Source: CAZIIK01 sp964539235 (GTDB lineage Bacteria; Pseudomonadota; Gammaproteobacteria; Francisellales; CACEW01). From it: a stretch of DNA of 9,446 nucleotides. Shown here piece by piece: positions 1 to 6,362 of this stretch; the stretch's first letter is position 1; the number at the start of each line of letters is the position of its first letter. Under the pieces are notes generated by a model. It was not told the origin of the DNA. It saw nothing but the letters and a program-made list of their open reading frames with translations, and searched no databases. The stretch covers positions 1-9,446 of the forward strand of contig CAZIIK010000127.1 of NCBI GenBank assembly GCA_964539235.1, read 5' to 3'. The position numbers were made by a program, and so were the translations under genes.

Positions 1-36
1 TAGCTCAGCAGCCAAATTTCCTGTAACATTTTGCAT
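1..36 (-). CDS. Start of an unidentified gene, cut by the window edge
   Basis: An ATG at 36-34 on the minus strand opens a frame that stays open for 12 codons (MQNVTGNLAAEL) to the window edge. An AGGAG Shine-Dalgarno sequence lies 9 bases upstream (50-46), which is the main reason to believe the start. Twelve residues are too few to name a family, and they do not resemble the start of the type I-F Cas2-3 protein that normally follows cas1. The gene points the same way as the cas1 remnant and begins about 90 bases beyond its truncation point. The inverted repeat at 39-96 lies directly in its upstream region, so it could be an operator, a leader hairpin or the end of a mobile element. Confidence 0.5.
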   Translation of the reverse strand, partial: MQNVTGNLAAEL

Positions 37-38
37 GT

Positions 39-96
39 GGCGTATCTCCTATTTTTGTTGACTTATTTTTGCTGAAAATAGACAACAGGATACGCC
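39..96. repeat. Inverted repeat GGCGTATC / GATACGCC with A/T-rich centre
   Basis: GGCGTATC at 39-46 is the exact reverse complement of GATACGCC at 89-96, with 42 bases between. Inside are two direct copies of TATTTTTG (50-57 and 64-71), and AAAATAG (76-82) on the opposite arm roughly mirrors CTATTTT (49-55). The arms flank the upstream region of the left-edge gene, and the inner arm overlaps its ribosome binding site by one base. Possible readings are an autoregulatory operator, a leader hairpin, or subterminal repeats of an insertion element. The sequence alone does not separate these. Confidence 0.4.
46..50 (-). promoter_or_regulatory. Ribosome binding site of the left-edge gene
   Basis: AGGAG on the minus strand, 9 bases before the ATG at 36. 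It is the strongest argument that the cut-off frame at the edge is a real gene. Confidence 0.5.
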
Positions 97-128
97 GCTT
101 CACTCACACTGTCATACACCAGAAATTA

Positions 129-472
129 TCATAACTCCTCAATTTCAATACCCATATACAGAGGTGTTCCACCACCGCCACAAAAACCAATTAAAACACC
201 TGCTTGAGTTAACATGCGTACTGCGGCTTGTGTAATAGACGTGCCGGTACCTAAAAGAATGACGGTTGTATTGGCAATTGGAGTATTAAAGTAAAGATTT
301 TCTTTTTGGCTTCTGTTAAATAAAGTACACGCCCATCTTTCTGCATCACTCGACAGCATTCAAGATAGTAGAGATTGGCCCGTTTAGAGTGCAAAATGGT
401 TTTCAAGTAAGAAGCGTTTAGCGTGTCAATAGCTTTATCTCCGAAATAGAGTATTGATGGATGAACAAACAT
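129..472 (-). pseudogene. cas1: Decayed type I-F CRISPR-associated cas1, N-terminal part only
   Basis: Two overlapping minus-strand frames together give the N-terminal domain of a subtype I-F Cas1 integrase. The first (472 down to about 305) carries LKTILHSKRANLYYL, then CRVMQKDGRVLYLTEAKK. The second (about 304 down to 129) continues with ENLYFNTPIANTT, LLGTGTSITQAA and GVLIGFCGGGGTPL. These are strongly conserved I-F Cas1 signatures known from Pseudomonas and enterobacterial systems. The frame changes at an A5 run (T5 at 303-307 on plus), consistent with loss of one base. Homology ends after GTPLYMGIEIE, followed by two residues and a TGA at 131-129, about 85 residues into a protein that normally exceeds 300. 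The alpha-helical domain carrying the metal-binding Glu, His and Asp residues is absent, so no integrase activity is possible. The first 20 or so residues before LKTILHS are not typical, and the true start is uncertain. No cas2-3, csy genes or repeats are visible nearby. Confidence 0.88.
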
Positions 473-684
473 CTCGCAGACAGAAATACTGTTGTCTGTT
501 TCAGATGATGATTTTCGCGAGCGTGCTGAGAAATTTTCAAAAAAATCTGCTTTATATATGAGCTTTTTCTGTTTTATTTATGAATAACTGTTGGAGCCAG
601 GCTTACGCCTTAGGCGGTTCAATTATCGGGGTTTTAGTTTTTGGTAATCAAAAAGCAACTGGAAATAAGGTTCTTGGAGAATAA
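465..684 (+). pseudogene. Possible fragments of an unrecognised small membrane protein
   Basis: Two adjacent plus-strand frames look protein-like. Frame one reads SDDDFRERAEKFSKKSALYM and then SFFCFIYE, ending in TAA at 585-587. Frame two, open from 562 and with an ATG at 580, reads WSQAYALGGSIIGVLVFG and then NQKATGNKVLGE, ending in TAA at 682-684. The first is a charged amphipathic stretch leading into a hydrophobic run. The second has a glycine-rich hydrophobic segment like a membrane helix, followed by a polar tail. Joining them would need one frameshift near 560-590. Neither has a convincing ribosome binding site, and the upstream end overlaps the start of the cas1 remnant on the other strand. 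I recognise no family. Chance open frames of this length are common, so this is only a suggestion of decayed coding DNA. Confidence 0.25.
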
Positions 685-819
685 ATTCAGGCTAGTATTT
701 ACTACATCACTGACAATTAGCTAAGTTCATTTTACGGTATTTTACCTATTTCTGGTGTTCATAGGCCCGAGTCGCTACAATACCGCCTGCATTTTAACCG
801 CCTATTTTGAGCCATCAGC
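473..819. other. Gene-poor stretch between cas1 remnant and lepA
   Basis: This 347-base stretch has no convincing complete gene. Its left part holds two short plus-strand open frames (see the entry at 465-684). CAGACA at 477-482 and TGTCTG at 493-498 form a short inverted repeat just upstream of the cas1 remnant. The right part (685-819) should contain the lepA promoter. It offers two weak sigma70-like candidates: CTGACA at 710-715 with TACGGT at 733-738 (17-base spacer), and a TACAAT -10 box at 776-781 with no good -35 box. No tRNA, CRISPR repeat or clear terminator was seen. Confidence 0.5.
776..781 (+). promoter_or_regulatory. Candidate -10 box for lepA
   Basis: TACAAT matches the sigma70 -10 consensus at five of six bases and would start transcription about 30 bases before the lepA ATG. 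The sequence 16-18 bases upstream (around TGGTGT, 753-758) is a poor -35 box, so the call is weak. Confidence 0.3.
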
Positions 820-2610
820 ATGAAGCAGATTCGCAATTTTTCCATTATTGCCCATATCGACCATGGTAAGTCGACGTTATCAGATCGATTTATCCAGTAT
901 TGCGGTGGTTTATCAGACCGTGAAATGTCTGAGCAAGTACTAGATTCAATGGACATTGAGCGGGAACGTGGCATTACCATCAAGGCGCAAAGTGTGACGT
1001 TGAACTATACGGCGCAAGATGGTCAAACTTATCAATTGAACTTTATTGATACACCTGGCCATGTGGATTTTTCTTACGAAGTTTCACGCTCGCTTTCAGC
1101 CTGTGAAGGGGCCTTATTAGTCGTAGATGCTGCGCAAGGTGTTGAAGCGCAAACGGTTGCCAATTGTTATACCGCGATTGATCAAGGGCTGGAAGTGTTT
1201 CCGGTGCTGAATAAAATCGATTTGCCGCAAGCAGAGCCGGAACGGGTTTGCCATGAAATTGAAGACGTGATTGGTATTGAAGCTGGGGATGCCGTTTCAG
1301 TCAGTGCCAAAACCGGTGTAGGTGTAGCTGATGTATTAGAAGTCTTAGTCAATACGATTCCAGCGCCAGAAGGCGACCCAGATGCACCGTTGCAAGCGTT
1401 GATTATCGATTCTTGGTTTGATCCCTATTTGGGCGTGGTGTCTTTGGTACGCATCAAACATGGCAGTTTATCGAAAGGCGATAAGGTTTTAGTGATGTCG
1501 ACTGGGCAGCAGCACCAGGCCGATCAAGTGGGTGTGTTTACACCGAAACGCGTGGCAAAAGATCAGTTGTTGACCGGTGAAGTGGGTTTTATGGTTGCCA
1601 GCATTAAGGACATTCATGGTGCTCCGGTGGGCGATACGATTACTCACGTGAAACCTGCGGCGACTGAAGCATTGCATGGCTTCCAGCGCGTTAAACCACA
1701 AGTGTATGCGGGGTTGTTTCCTATTCATTCCGATGATTACGAGGCCTTTCGTGAGGCACTGCAAAAACTGAGCCTGAACGATGCTTCCTTATTTTATGAA
1801 CCTGAAACCTCACAAGCCTTAGGGTTCGGTTTTCGCTGTGGTTTCTTGGGTATGCTGCATATGGAAATTATCCAGGAGCGTTTAGAGCGTGAGTACGAAT
1901 TAGAATTAATTACATCAGCACCCACCGTGGTCTACGAAGTGGTGTTGAAATCAGGTGAAGCGGTATACATCGATAATCCGGCCAAACTACCAGAAGTGAG
2001 TCAAATCGACGAGATGCGTGAGCCGATTGTTGAGGCACATATTTTGTTGCCACAAGAGTATGTGGGCAATGTGATGAAACTCTGCATTGAGAAACGCGGT
2101 ATTCAGAAAAATATGCAGTATTTGGGTAACCAGGTTTCATTAGCCTATGTCTTGCCAATGAGTGAAGTGGTGTTGGATTTCTTTGATCGCTTGAAATCAA
2201 CCAGCCGCGGTTATGCGTCGTTAGACTACAGCTTCACACATTATGAGCCCGCCGATATGGTGCGTTTAGATGTGCTGATTAATGGGGATCGTGTCGATGC
2301 GTTGGCTGTCATTGTGCATCTTGATCAGTCACAATATCGCGGGCGTGAACTGGCGGAACGGTTACGCACTTTAATTCCACGACAGATGTTTGATGTGGCG
2401 ATTCAAGCCGCAATTGGTGCGCATATTATTGCGCGGACAACAGTTAAAGCATTGCGTAAAAACGTTACTGCTAAATGTTATGGCGGTGATGTCAGTCGGA
2501 AGAAAAAGCTGTTGGAAAAGCAAAAGGCTGGGAAGAAGCGGATGAAGCAAATTGGCAGTGTTGAAGTGCCGCAGGAAGCATTTTTGTCTATTTTGAAGGT
2601 GGATAACTAG
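820..2610 (+). CDS. lepA: Elongation factor 4 (LepA), ribosome-associated translational GTPase
   Basis: LepA/EF4 is a translational GTPase related to EF-G that acts on the ribosome, with proposed roles in back-translocation and in 30S biogenesis. The 596-residue length equals the family norm. The GTPase motifs are all present: G1 AHIDHGKST at 11-19, G2 RGITIK at 50-55, G3 DTPGH at 77-81 (His81 being the catalytic histidine), G4 NKID at 131-134 and G5 SAKTG at 162-166. The LepA-specific C-terminal domain ends in the basic stretch KKKLLEKQKAGKKRMKQIG followed by EVPQEAFLSIL, as expected. The start MKQIRNFSIIAHIDHG matches the family. Its ribosome binding site is weak (TTGAG, 807-811). In most gammaproteobacteria lepB (signal peptidase I) follows directly. 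Here the next gene is ubiX on the opposite strand, so lepA appears to be transcribed alone. Confidence 0.98.
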   Translation: MKQIRNFSIIAHIDHGKSTLSDRFIQYCGGLSDREMSEQVLDSMDIERERGITIKAQSVTLNYTAQDGQTYQLNFIDTPGHVDFSYEVSRSLSACEGALLVVDAAQGVEAQTVANCYTAIDQGLEVFPVLNKIDLPQAEPERVCHEIEDVIGIEAGDAVSVSAKTGVGVADVLEVLVNTIPAPEGDPDAPLQALIIDSWFDPYLGVVSLVRIKHGSLSKGDKVLVMSTGQQHQADQVGVFTPKRVAKDQLLTGEVGFMVASIKDIHGAPVGDTITHVKPAATEALHGFQRVKPQVYAGLFPIHSDDYEAFREALQKLSLNDASLFYEPETSQALGFGFRCGFLGMLHMEIIQERLEREYELELITSAPTVVYEVVLKSGEAVYIDNPAKLPEVSQIDEMREPIVEAHILLPQEYVGNVMKLCIEKRGIQKNMQYLGNQVSLAYVLPMSEVVLDFFDRLKSTSRGYASLDYSFTHYEPADMVRLDVLINGDRVDALAVIVHLDQSQYRGRELAERLRTLIPRQMFDVAIQAAIGAHIIARTTVKALRKNVTAKCYGGDVSRKKKLLEKQKAGKKRMKQIGSVEVPQEAFLSILKVDN

Positions 2611-2627
2611 CCTGAAGTTTTTTCAGG
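2611..2627. terminator. Small hairpin between convergent lepA and ubiX
   Basis: CCTGAA (2611-2616) and TTCAGG (2622-2627) form a perfect 6-base stem with a GTTTT loop, immediately after the lepA stop codon and 8 bases before the ubiX stop. Its position between convergent genes suits a bidirectional terminator, but no T-run follows on either strand and the stem is not GC-rich. It may therefore be only a weak terminator or a 3' end stabiliser. Confidence 0.4.
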
Positions 2628-2635
2628 AGGCGTGG

Positions 2636-3208
2636 CTATGGGGTTTTCCAACGCTTCACCCAGGATGGGTTTAGATCAAATAAATCCAAGACTCGGCCCA
2701 CACTGTGGTCGATGATGTCATCCAAGCTTTCAGGCTTTTGATAAAAAGCCGGCATTGGTGGAGCGATAATGGCGCCTAATTCCGTAGCTTGAACCATATT
2801 GCGTAGATGCCCCAAGTGCAGTGGCGATTCACGCGTCATCAGTACCAATTTTTTGCGCTCTTTTAAAATCACGTCTGCAGCACGTGTGAGCAAGGTGCTG
2901 GTCGTGCCGTTGGCGATCTCCGCCAGACTGCGCATTGAGCAAGGTGCGATGATCATGCCGAGTGTTGGGCAGGAGCCGCTGGAGATGCTCGCACCGATAT
3001 CTTCTGCTGCATGCACCACATCAGCTAAGGCGGCTAATTCTTTCGCCGTTAAATTGGTTTCATAACCACGGGTTTGTTGACCAGCTTTCGACACAATCAG
3101 ATGGGTTTCAACGGGGAAGTCACGCAATTTTTCCAATAAGCGAACCCCGTAGACAATGCCAGATGCGCCGCTGATGCCGATAATTAAACGGGCAGAAGCT
3201 GTGCTCAT
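2636..3208 (-). CDS. ubiX: Flavin prenyltransferase UbiX
   Basis: UbiX transfers a dimethylallyl group from dimethylallyl monophosphate to reduced FMN, making prenylated FMN, the cofactor of the UbiD decarboxylase in ubiquinone synthesis. It acts in the cytosol as a dodecamer. The 190-residue protein matches the family length. The flavin-binding GISGASG is at 11-17, the conserved serine follows in LIVSKA (36-41), and SSGSCPTLGMIIAPCS (76-91), LLTRAADVILKERKKLVL (106-123), TRESPLHLGHLRNM (125-138) and PPMPAFY (150-156) are all typical. The gene is last in the leuS operon; its ATG shares one base with the TAA of rlpA (TAATG), so translational coupling is likely. ubiX is not part of the classical leuS-rlpA cluster and was probably joined to it in this lineage. 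No ubiD is in the window. Confidence 0.96.
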   Translation of the reverse strand: MSTASARLIIGISGASGIVYGVRLLEKLRDFPVETHLIVSKAGQQTRGYETNLTAKELAALADVVHAAEDIGASISSGSCPTLGMIIAPCSMRSLAEIANGTTSTLLTRAADVILKERKKLVLMTRESPLHLGHLRNMVQATELGAIIAPPMPAFYQKPESLDDIIDHSVGRVLDLFDLNPSWVKRWKTP

Positions 3209-4020
3209 TAGGATTCATCTCTCTGTTGTAAAATATACGCCTGAGTATAGCCAACCCATTTGGCTTTTTGGGCGATTTTACTGGCATATTTGGCGGTTTT
3301 ATAAGGACCGCTGCGCACCGTGTATAAACCATTAATGCGATCAATAAAGATATTCCGGTAGCGGGTTTTGTCTTGCAGTTTGCGCCGATATCGAATCGCA
3401 TTGTTTTTGTCTTTAAATGCGGCGTATTGCACCACATAAGGTAAGGCGTAGCGGTTCTTTGCAGGCTTATTAAATGGTGGTAGGGCGACAATTTCTACCG
3501 GCGCGGTGCCGGTTTTGGTCATGCCGATTTTTTTCGCGGCAGCATAGGATAAATCAATAATACGACCTTTCTTGAATGGGCCGCGGTCATTGATCTTAAC
3601 AATCACAGTTTTGCCATTGTTCAAATTGGTGACGCGCACAAATGTGGGTAACGGCAGCGTTTTATGTGCAGCAGTCATTGCCAGCATGTTGTAACGCTCA
3701 CCGCTGGAAGTTAGTCGGCTGTGGAATTGTGTGCCATACCAGGAAGCAATACCGCGTTGGCGAAAGCCTTTGGCACTGGATCGGGTGAAATAGAGTTTGC
3801 CTTTGACGACGTAAGACTCAGGATTACCATACTTACTCTGCGGTAAATAACGCGGCCGTGCATTCGGGATGTTACTGACATCTACGTGAAAATCCGGTGC
3901 GCCATCCCGTTTGGTTTGTTGAATGGCTGAAGCAGGATAATGTGTCGTGGTAGTGCAGGCCGCAAGTAGCAGTGTGGCGCCAATTAAGCTGATAATTTGT
4001 GGAGCATGAACCAAACGCAT
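3208..4020 (-). CDS. rlpA: RlpA, septal ring lytic transglycosylase lipoprotein
   Basis: RlpA is an outer-membrane lipoprotein that, in Pseudomonas aeruginosa, cleaves peptide-free glycan strands at the septum and helps daughter cells separate. The start is taken at 4020, because this gives a clean lipoprotein signal peptide (MRLVHAPQII, then a hydrophobic run) with lipobox LAAC and acylated Cys22. A longer in-frame version from 4149 would add 43 residues encoded inside rlmH and bury the signal. The mature protein has a double-psi beta-barrel domain at about 88-178 with GIASWYG (90-96), the putative catalytic His119 (AAHKTLPLP) and Asp145 (KINDRGPF). A C-terminal SPOR domain (about 192-265) binds denuded septal peptidoglycan. 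Length is 270 residues. The ATG lies 4 bases after the rlmH stop; the mrdA and mrdB genes that normally separate the two are missing. Confidence 0.95.
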   Translation of the reverse strand: MRLVHAPQIISLIGATLLLAACTTTTHYPASAIQQTKRDGAPDFHVDVSNIPNARPRYLPQSKYGNPESYVVKGKLYFTRSSAKGFRQRGIASWYGTQFHSRLTSSGERYNMLAMTAAHKTLPLPTFVRVTNLNNGKTVIVKINDRGPFKKGRIIDLSYAAAKKIGMTKTGTAPVEIVALPPFNKPAKNRYALPYVVQYAAFKDKNNAIRYRRKLQDKTRYRNIFIDRINGLYTVRSGPYKTAKYASKIAQKAKWVGYTQAYILQQRDES

Positions 4021-4024
4021 AACG

Positions 4025-4495
4025 TTATTCTCGATGGTACGGATGGCCGCACAGTATAGTGTAAGCGCGATATATTTGCTCAACCAGCACAACTCGCACC
4101 AATGGATGCGGCAAGGTAAGTTTGGATAAAGACCAGGTTTGATTGGCACGCGCCTGGCAGGCTGGTGCCAATCCTTCGGGGCCGCCGATTAATAAGCAGA
4201 CTTGGGTATGATCTTGCCAAATTTGTAGTTGTTGACTGAGTTGAGGAGTAGACCAGGGTTGTCCAGTTACTTCCAAGGCAATGCAATGATCCTGTGGTTG
4301 AATGGCGGCCAGCATTTTTTTGCCTTCTTTTTCGATTAACTTGGCAATGTCGGCATGGCGGTCACGTTTGCCGGCAAATGGGATTTCAATCAATTCAAAA
4401 TGGTATTCGCGAGGTAGACGCTTTTGATAGGTCAGTACGCCATCGTTGACCCAGTCGGGCATTTTATGGCCAATGCTAATAACTTTTAGGCGCAT
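4025..4495 (-). CDS. rlmH: 23S rRNA pseudouridine-1915 N3-methyltransferase RlmH
   Basis: RlmH is a small SPOUT-family enzyme that methylates pseudouridine 1915 in helix 69 of 23S rRNA, using S-adenosylmethionine, on assembled 70S ribosomes. The 156 residues agree with the 155 of Escherichia coli. The opening HKMPDWVNDG (10-19) is typical, as are the knotted SAM-binding site LLIGGPEGL (101-109), WSLSKLTLPHPLVRVVLVEQ (121-140) and the invariant C-terminal HPYHRE (151-156). One residue is inserted near IPFAGKR relative to E. coli. The start overlaps the end of rsfS by 10 bases, so the pair is probably translationally coupled. Both products act on the large ribosomal subunit. Downstream, rlpA begins after 4 bases. 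Confidence 0.97.
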   Translation of the reverse strand: MRLKVISIGHKMPDWVNDGVLTYQKRLPREYHFELIEIPFAGKRDRHADIAKLIEKEGKKMLAAIQPQDHCIALEVTGQPWSTPQLSQQLQIWQDHTQVCLLIGGPEGLAPACQARANQTWSLSKLTLPHPLVRVVLVEQIYRAYTILCGHPYHRE

Positions 4496-4833
4496 GAATC
4501 CGTATCGGTATCAACTGACCAAAGTTTTTCCAATTGGTAGTATTCACGGGTTTCTTTTTGCATCACGTGAATCAGTACATCACCTAAATCAACCAACACC
4601 CAATCACCTTTATCATCGCCTTCGCTGCCCAGCAACATAATGTCATCATGGTGTTTGCTGGCCAATTTCACATGGTTAGCAATGGCGCGGACATGTTGCG
4701 ATGAGGTGCCTTCCGTAACGACCATATATTCCATCATGCTGGATTGGGCTTGCACGTCGAGGACGACAATATTGTGGGCTTTCATTTCATCCAGTTTTTC
4801 TTGCACAAAGGCAAGTAACGTTGCGGTTTCCAT
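4486..4833 (-). CDS. rsfS: Ribosomal silencing factor RsfS
   Basis: RsfS (formerly YbeB) binds protein L14 of the 50S subunit and blocks 30S joining, slowing translation in starvation or stationary phase. From the ATG at 4833 it has 115 residues, close to the 105 of E. coli. Family motifs are VVLDVQAQSS (23-32), GTSSQHVRAIANHV (42-55), GDWVLVDLGDVLIHVM (76-91) and YYQLEKLW (98-105). A TTG at 4857 would add eight residues (MHLEPLNI), but the sequence upstream of it (CCTCCTT) is not a Shine-Dalgarno sequence, so the ATG is preferred. The ATG itself also lacks a strong binding site. The gene follows holA by 37 bases; nadD, its usual upstream neighbour, is absent. The C-terminal tail VDTDTDSCA extends past the usual end and overlaps rlmH. 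Confidence 0.95.
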   Translation of the reverse strand: METATLLAFVQEKLDEMKAHNIVVLDVQAQSSMMEYMVVTEGTSSQHVRAIANHVKLASKHHDDIMLLGSEGDDKGDWVLVDLGDVLIHVMQKETREYYQLEKLWSVDTDTDSCA

Positions 4834-4870
4834 GATGTTTAATGGCTCGAGATGCAAAAGGAGGCGGATT

Positions 4871-5857
4871 TTACTGTTTTTTAATCAGGTCAGCAAGCAA
4901 GGTCTGCCAAAAGTCGCCCGGTGCCAGGCCTTTGCTCAGTTTATCTAAGTGGGCTAAGTGCTGCAGCTTGCTTAAGCAGATGGGCAGTGGATAGTGGCGT
5001 AATCCTGCTTGAAAAGCCGGTTGGCGTTTAGGCCAGATGCCAAGGGTTTTGAAACGATGGTTGATAGGGGTTTGCGCATTTTCATGGAGCTGTGCCAATA
5101 ACCTAAACGCCTGGCTCAGTGCCCAAATGACCAGTGTGGGTTCAGTTTGTGAACGGCGCAGTTGTTGAATAATTTGCGCGCTGCGCGATAAATCGCGGCT
5201 GAGTATTGATTCTTCGAGTTGAAAGACTGTGTGTTGGCTTTGATGAATGAGTTCCTCGTTGACTGCCGCTTTATCAATGCGTGGGCTGTCACGTAAGCAG
5301 AGTTTTTGTAAGGTTTGCACACCGGCTAATAGGTTGCCCTCGGTGTTTTCCGCCAGGCAGAGTAAAGCCTCACGCTCGAGTTGCAGTTGCATGGCGCGAG
5401 CCCGTTGGTTAAGCCAATCTGGGTAACGGTGGGTTTCAATCGGCCAAACAGCAATGTGTGAGCCGTGCTTTTCCAGTTGTTGATACCATTTACTACGACC
5501 TTGGGCTGCGGTCAGTTTAGGACCATGAATAATGTAGAAGGTATCCGTGATGGGTGTTTCCGCCAGAGTTTTAAACAGTGCGGTCACTTTGGCATTAAAC
5601 CCTGCAGTACAATCCAACAACAAGCATTGCTGGGTGCTGAATAGTGAGAGATTGTCACTTTGGCTGAGTAATTGGCTGGTATCGCTTTGTGCTGTTACGG
5701 CATGTGATTCAAAGTGGTCGACGCCTTGTTGCCGTAGGGCGTGTTTGATTGCATCCACCGCTTCTTGCTTAAGTAACGGTTCGTCACCAGTAATGAAGTA
5801 AATGGGTAAGATTTTTTGTTGTAGCTGTTTCGCTAATTGGTGTGCAGGAATTTTCAC
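4871..5857 (-). CDS. holA: DNA polymerase III delta subunit HolA
   Basis: HolA is the delta subunit of the clamp loader (with tau/gamma and delta-prime). It opens the beta sliding clamp so it can be loaded on primed DNA. The 328-residue protein is close to the 343 of E. coli. It shows the N-terminal Rossmann-like part with YFITGDEPLLKQEAVDAI (20-37), then LFSTQQCLLLD and the mid-region NTEGNLLAGVQTLQKLCL (EGNLLA is the most conserved block), followed by the C-terminal collar region with LRRSQTEPTLVIWAL. Identity rests on this pattern and on position between lptE and rsfS, since delta is poorly conserved. The start is GTG at 5857, overlapping the lptE stop by four bases (GTGA) with no visible Shine-Dalgarno sequence, which suggests translation by coupling to lptE. 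Confidence 0.93.
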   Translation of the reverse strand: MKIPAHQLAKQLQQKILPIYFITGDEPLLKQEAVDAIKHALRQQGVDHFESHAVTAQSDTSQLLSQSDNLSLFSTQQCLLLDCTAGFNAKVTALFKTLAETPITDTFYIIHGPKLTAAQGRSKWYQQLEKHGSHIAVWPIETHRYPDWLNQRARAMQLQLEREALLCLAENTEGNLLAGVQTLQKLCLRDSPRIDKAAVNEELIHQSQHTVFQLEESILSRDLSRSAQIIQQLRRSQTEPTLVIWALSQAFRLLAQLHENAQTPINHRFKTLGIWPKRQPAFQAGLRHYPLPICLSKLQHLAHLDKLSKGLAPGDFWQTLLADLIKKQ

Positions 5858-6357
5858 GAGGCGTCAGGGATTTTAGCCAGTTGATTGAGAATCGCATTGC
5901 TGATTTGCTGGCGCATTTGTTCAGACAAGGTGTCGATCTTGCTGTTCATGCTCAGCACTTGTGAAGCATTGCTGTTGTATTGACGAGAGCTTTGTACCAA
6001 GGTGCGGGGCAATAACACTTTGCCATTGGTTGCTTTGACCGAGAAAGTGGTGCTCATGGTAATCGTATACTGGCCTGCTTCACCACCACCGGTTTGTGAC
6101 GTGAGGCGATTCTGAAAATGCAATTTACCGAGTGTGATAATGCTTTTGGCTAAATCTGGTGAGGCAACAATAACGGCATGGTTGGCGCGTAGTTGTTGTT
6201 TGAGGTCAAATACCAGTGGACTGTTGGGTGGGTGTGTATTGATATAGACCTGTTTCAATTGTGGTGACAAATCGAGCAGGCCGCGCAGGTGCCAGCCACA
6301 GGCCGTCAGTAGCAATGGCAGCAGCCACAGCAGCCAGGTTTTATGTAAGCGTTTCAT
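5854..6357 (-). CDS. lptE: LPS-assembly lipoprotein LptE
   Basis: LptE plugs the LptD barrel in the outer membrane and helps deliver lipopolysaccharide to the cell surface. The preferred start, ATG at 6357, has GGGAG five bases upstream. The 4-codon longer form from 6369 would place this signal within the gene. The 167-residue precursor opens with MKRLHKTWLL, then a hydrophobic core and the lipobox LTAC, putting the acylated cysteine at residue 20. The cysteine is followed by GWHLRG, the usual motif at the mature LptE N-terminus. The rest (for example YTITMSTTFSVK and LPRTLVQSSRQYNSN) fits the single alpha/beta LptE domain, and length is near the family norm of about 170-195. The gene begins 20 bases after leuS and overlaps holA by four bases. 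It implies a Gram-negative cell making LPS. Confidence 0.95.
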   Translation of the reverse strand: MKRLHKTWLLWLLPLLLTACGWHLRGLLDLSPQLKQVYINTHPPNSPLVFDLKQQLRANHAVIVASPDLAKSIITLGKLHFQNRLTSQTGGGEAGQYTITMSTTFSVKATNGKVLLPRTLVQSSRQYNSNASQVLSMNSKIDTLSEQMRQQISNAILNQLAKIPDAS

Positions 6358-6362
6358 ACAGA

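Noticed and set aside
606..616. CGCCT-T-AGGCG as a terminator
   Set aside because: The stem is very short with an impossible one-base loop (three bases if opened), and no T-run follows it directly.
1..819. CRISPR array accompanying the cas1 remnant
   Set aside because: No recurring 28-base unit resembling the I-F repeat was found on either strand in this region; the TATTTTTG pair at 50-71 is too short.
1489..1764. Minus-strand open frame inside lepA (also the one at 1910-2200)
   Set aside because: Shadow of the well-supported lepA coding frame, with no recognisable motifs.
4021..4149. A 43-residue N-terminal extension of RlpA
   Set aside because: It lies inside rlmH, has no family similarity, and would put the lipoprotein signal peptide in the middle of the protein.
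4834..4857. TTG start of rsfS adding eight residues
   Set aside because: There is no Shine-Dalgarno sequence before it, and known RsfS proteins begin close to the ATG at 4833.
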